64,000 nucleotides of DNA from Nitrososphaerota archaeon (lineage in GTDB: Archaea > Thermoproteota > Nitrososphaeria > Nitrososphaerales > UBA183). The translations under genes and the position numbers were made by a program. Every line of letters starts with the position of its first letter. Positions within the stretch are counted from its first letter, which is position 1. Shown one piece after another: positions 61,230 through 64,000 of the stretch. The stretch covers positions 1-64,000 of the forward strand of contig JAFMAU010000005.1 in the NCBI GenBank assembly GCA_029784825.1. The letters are read 5' to 3'. The notes under the pieces are model-generated. The model did not search any database. It was not told the DNA's origin and worked only from the letters and a program-made list of their open reading frames with translations.

Positions 61230-63236
61230 TCACTTCAGCTCCTTCACTTCGGAAGACCCGTGGACAGCCTGGACGGTAATGACGTGGGCGCTCTTGTCGA
61301 ACACAGTGATGATAGAAGGAGTGATCACTATGTACTGGGATGCCTCTCTCTGCTTCATCTGCGAGAGGATCATCTTGAACATCGCCTCCCTGTTCTTCGG
61401 GTCCATGTGGATGTCGAACTCGTCCATCGCCCTGAGCGGCGATACGATTCTGGCTTGAAGGGAGAGGATGAACGCCATCAGTGCCACCGACCTCTCACCC
61501 CCGCTCTGCGTGAAGGGGTCTAGGGTGGTGGGAGCCCCTCCGCGGAAGCCAACGAAAAGGTCGAGGCCGGCGTCCTCGATGGTGTCAGCCTGTTCGAGCT
61601 TGACGAAGCCGCTGGCGTCGGCCGCGGAGAGCACCCCCTGGTACGCGGGGTCGACGGACTCCACGAGGTCTTCCATCGCCTTCCTCCACACCCCCTTTCT
61701 CGATTCGAGCTCCCCGAGCATCGACTTCTTGTTCTCCTGGAGCTTCGTGAGCTTCACCTTCAGCTCCTCGATGTTCCCCGAGTAGTCGTTGTAGATCTTC
61801 TCGGCGTCGTCAGGGACGTCCTGCATCTTTTGGATGTGGGCTGAGACGAGCTTCAGCTCCTCGGAGACTTCGTAGGGCTGCCTTGCAGTCTCCATCCTTG
61901 CACCTGCCTTCTCCAGGTCGGGGCCCATCTTTTCGAGCTCGGCTCGGTACTCTCTGGCGCTCCTCTCGAGGTCGTGGAGGTCCGACTCTGTCACGCGGAT
62001 GCGGTAGGAGAGGACCTCGGCCTTGACCCTGAAGGAGACGTAGCTCTCCGTTGCCCGCTTGATCATTTCTTCTGTCCTCGTTATCTCCGGCTGGAGGGTC
62101 GACACTTCCCGGTCGAGGTCCCCCTTGCGGCGTTGGGCGTCCTCCTCGGCGGCCCTCCCCTTCTGCTCGATGTAGGTGGCGAGCTCCTTCAGCCTCTTCG
62201 AGCCCCTGTCCCCGCTGCCCGCCAAGAGCTCGTCTATCGTGCTCGAAAGACCAGCAAGATCCTCCTTGATCGACCTGTAGGCGTCCCTCGCTGACTCGTC
62301 CTTCGCCTTCTCCGACTCCGCCCTGACCAGAGCGTAGTAGAGCTTGCGAAGCTCTACCTGCTTGTCGAGAAGGGTCTGGTGCGTCTGTTCGGCGTCGCTG
62401 GCGACCTCCGCCTGCTGCGACTTCAGGTCTTCGAGGGCCCGGGTCTTGGCCATGATCTTCTCCTCCGCGCCCTGGAGCGCCTTGGTCAGCTTCGCCTCGG
62501 AGCTCCAGAGCAGCTCCTTTGTGAGAAGCTCCCTGTGCTCGATTAGCTTCCTTTTCTCTTGATACCTGTCGTAGACCTGCTTCCAGTACTCGAGGGCCTG
62601 ATTGGCGTTGTCGATGAGCTGGAGGAGAGAGCTCTCCTCTCCGATGAGTCCGCCGAGCTCCTGCTCGGCCTGGATAATCCTCTGCCTATATTCCGAGAAA
62701 CCGACCGCCTCCTCGACCATCCTCAGCCTGTCCTGAGGCGTGACGGCACCGAGCTCTTCGATCATCCCTTGGTGCATGATGATGAGCAGGTTGTCAGGGT
62801 TTATCCCGAACTCACGGAGGAGCCTCACAACTTCGCTCTTGTCGATCTCCTTGTAGTCTGCCTCGAACCAGTAGGAGCCATCGCGCTTCAGATACCTGCT
62901 CAGCATGAAGGTGTCAGACTTCGAGTAGGGGATCGGCCGCCTACCGGACTTCGCGGAGTTGTCGAAGACAAGGGAGACCCGCGCGATGTCCTTGCCCCGG
63001 CGGATCAGGTCCGAAAGCTTCCTTGAGCGCTCGGTGTACGCCTGGCCGAAGGCCACCGATATGGCGAGGAGGACTGACGACTTGCCGGCCCCGTTGGGGC
63101 CTATGATCAGGTTGAGCCCTTCGCGGAGGGGGATTCTTGCGTACTCGTAGCTCATGAAGTTCTCTAAGATGATCTCCTTCACGGTCGTGAGGTGGGACAG
63201 TCTCTCCTGTGAGACCTCTTTGACGCTGCGTGACAA
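61230..63236 (-). CDS. Short Smc5/6-like SMC-family ATPase
   Basis: The 668 residues have Walker A GPNGAGKSS (46-53), FNPDNLLIIMHQG-like INPDNLLIIMHQG, a coiled coil from about 175 to 500, the signature QSGGERSVALMAF, and the Walker B PLRAMDEFDIHMD. The last two motifs resemble Smc5/6 rather than Smc1-4. No CxxC zinc hook is seen and a hinge domain is not obvious; GSGDRG near 340 may be the turn. At 668 residues it is far shorter than normal SMCs. The TTG start follows a TCTAAATG element about 30 bp away. Two small genes follow it closely. Confidence 0.85.
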   Translation of the reverse strand: MSRSVKEVSQERLSHLTTVKEIILENFMSYEYARIPLREGLNLIIGPNGAGKSSVLLAISVAFGQAYTERSRKLSDLIRRGKDIARVSLVFDNSAKSGRRPIPYSKSDTFMLSRYLKRDGSYWFEADYKEIDKSEVVRLLREFGINPDNLLIIMHQGMIEELGAVTPQDRLRMVEEAVGFSEYRQRIIQAEQELGGLIGEESSLLQLIDNANQALEYWKQVYDRYQEKRKLIEHRELLTKELLWSSEAKLTKALQGAEEKIMAKTRALEDLKSQQAEVASDAEQTHQTLLDKQVELRKLYYALVRAESEKAKDESARDAYRSIKEDLAGLSSTIDELLAGSGDRGSKRLKELATYIEQKGRAAEEDAQRRKGDLDREVSTLQPEITRTEEMIKRATESYVSFRVKAEVLSYRIRVTESDLHDLERSAREYRAELEKMGPDLEKAGARMETARQPYEVSEELKLVSAHIQKMQDVPDDAEKIYNDYSGNIEELKVKLTKLQENKKSMLGELESRKGVWRKAMEDLVESVDPAYQGVLSAADASGFVKLEQADTIEDAGLDLFVGFRGGAPTTLDPFTQSGGERSVALMAFILSLQARIVSPLRAMDEFDIHMDPKNREAMFKMILSQMKQREASQYIVITPSIITVFDKSAHVITVQAVHGSSEVKELK

Positions 63237-63356
63237 GCTTCAGGAACGCGGGGGGGCGAGGCGCATTTAGACATTGCTGACGCTGGAGCGTGAAAACAGT
63301 TTCGCCAATCCCTCTCTCACTACACCTTAAATCGCCGGAAGGGGTGTTATCCTCGG

Positions 63357-64000
63357 TTGCCTGAGTCTTCGTTCGAGGTTCTTGCCCCCGCCGTGAGGGA
63401 CATCTTGGCAGAGAGTGGGATCAACGAGCCTACCCCTCCGCAGAGCAAGGCTTGGCCGCTGGTGGCGAAGGGGGATGACGTGCTCGTCGTCGCGCCCACC
63501 GGGTCGGGTAAGACGGAGGCCGCCCTGCTGCCCCTGCTGAGCAGGCTCGTGAAGGAAGGGCACGGCGAAGGGATCTCGCTCCTGTACATCACCCCCCTGC
63601 GCGCGCTGAACAGGGACATGCTGAGGCGGCTCCAGGCATGGTGCTCCAAGCTGGGGCTGAGCGTCGACATCAGACATGGCGACACCCCCCAGTCCCAACG
63701 GGCCAGGCAGTCGGCGCACCCTCCTGACGTCCTGGTCACCACCCCGGAGACGCTGCAGGCTGTCCTCCCGGGCAGAAGGATGAGGGACAACCTCTCCCAC
63801 CTGAGGGCCGTAGTGGTCGACGAACTTCACAACTTGGTCGAGAGCAAACGCGGCGTCCAGCTATGCGTAGGACTGCAGAGGCTCAGGAAGGTCGCCCCTG
63901 ACTTCCAGCTTGTGGCGCTTTCGGCGACGGTGGGGACGCCCGACTTGGCAGCGGATTTCCTCTTCGGGCAGCGCGGCAGGACGGTGGTGAGGACCGAGGC
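63357..64000 (+). CDS. Second Lhr-type helicase, N-terminal part
   Basis: The frame runs from TTG 63357 to the window end, about 214 residues. Walker A APTGSGKTEAALLPLL, LYITPLRALNRDML, DVLVTTPETLQAV, VVDELHNL and ALSATVGTPDLA match the first half of Lhr helicases. It is clearly a paralogue of the helicase at 57064. A CTTAAATC element about 30 bp upstream supports the TTG start. It is divergent from the SMC gene. Confidence 0.9.
   Translation, partial: MPESSFEVLAPAVRDILAESGINEPTPPQSKAWPLVAKGDDVLVVAPTGSGKTEAALLPLLSRLVKEGHGEGISLLYITPLRALNRDMLRRLQAWCSKLGLSVDIRHGDTPQSQRARQSAHPPDVLVTTPETLQAVLPGRRMRDNLSHLRAVVVDELHNLVESKRGVQLCVGLQRLRKVAPDFQLVALSATVGTPDLAADFLFGQRGRTVVRTE

Overview
The window is archaeal. 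It carries an archaeal uL3-uL4-uL23-uL2-uS19 ribosomal cluster preceded by a SPOUT methyltransferase. It also has class I HMG-CoA reductase, a tetraether-lipid synthase-like radical SAM enzyme, deazapurine genes likely used for archaeosine, two Lhr-type helicases, TrmB, HxlR and DtxR regulators, and intron-containing tRNA genes. A eukaryote-type topoisomerase IB points to the Thaumarchaeota/Nitrososphaeria side of the TACK group. The DNA is GC-rich. A complete histidine-degradation set and a complete lipoylated 2-oxoacid dehydrogenase operon suggest an organotroph. The exact lineage cannot be fixed from this sequence. Many genes have an A/T-rich TATA-like element 25-30 bp before a TTG, GTG or ATG start, so leaderless transcripts look common, and TTG starts are frequent. 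|| Layout. 1-5.9 kb: the end of a HAD hydrolase, a threonine-synthase-like protein with the catalytic lysine replaced and a winged helix fused to it, an ECF substrate-binding membrane protein, an AIR-synthase-like enzyme that seems to start at CTG, topoisomerase IB, and a PAC2-family protein. 5.9-13.1 kb: an envelope region with two HExxH proteins, membrane proteins, secreted Ala/Ser-rich and DUF4382-like proteins, a membrane-anchored winged-helix protein and an HxlR regulator. Two of the secreted-protein genes share a GGAACG-CC-CGTTCC type upstream element at the same distance. 13.1-18.7 kb: tetraether synthase, a TrmB operon, and small conserved proteins. 18.8-23 kb: tRNA-Gly(CCC), a queD-queC-GTP cyclohydrolase IB operon, DUF72, and NAD kinase. 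23-33 kb: membrane and coiled-coil proteins, an APC transporter, a frameshifted acetyltransferase, DUF167, a peptide-modifying radical SAM enzyme, tRNAs, a possible structured RNA, a CBS protein, Hsp20 and HtpX. 32.7-34.6 kb: HMG-CoA reductase, followed by a scar holding a broken HTH gene and the C-terminal stub of a second reductase. 34.7-40.9 kb: DedA and hutU, hutI, hutH, hutG. 40.9-44.3 kb: two intron-bearing tRNAs, a tRNA-binding protein, a DtxR-type regulator with its transporter and a clear operator, and an MFS transporter. 44.4-48.4 kb: SPOUT and ribosomal proteins, broken off after uS19. 48.4-56.9 kb: glutamate-semialdehyde dehydrogenase, then (minus strand) an HTH regulator, lipA, a fused E1, E2, lpd and lipB. 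57-64 kb: Lhr helicase, a small winged-helix-like protein, a kleisin-like protein, a short Smc5/6-like ATPase, and a second Lhr helicase cut by the window end. || How the genes fit together. Histidine is degraded to glutamate by the hut enzymes, and the semialdehyde dehydrogenase also yields glutamate. The oxoacid dehydrogenase operon encodes both the complex and its lipoylation enzymes. The three-gene SMC module between two Lhr helicases is the best candidate for an undescribed system. Five of the six tRNA genes are interrupted, several at unusual positions.
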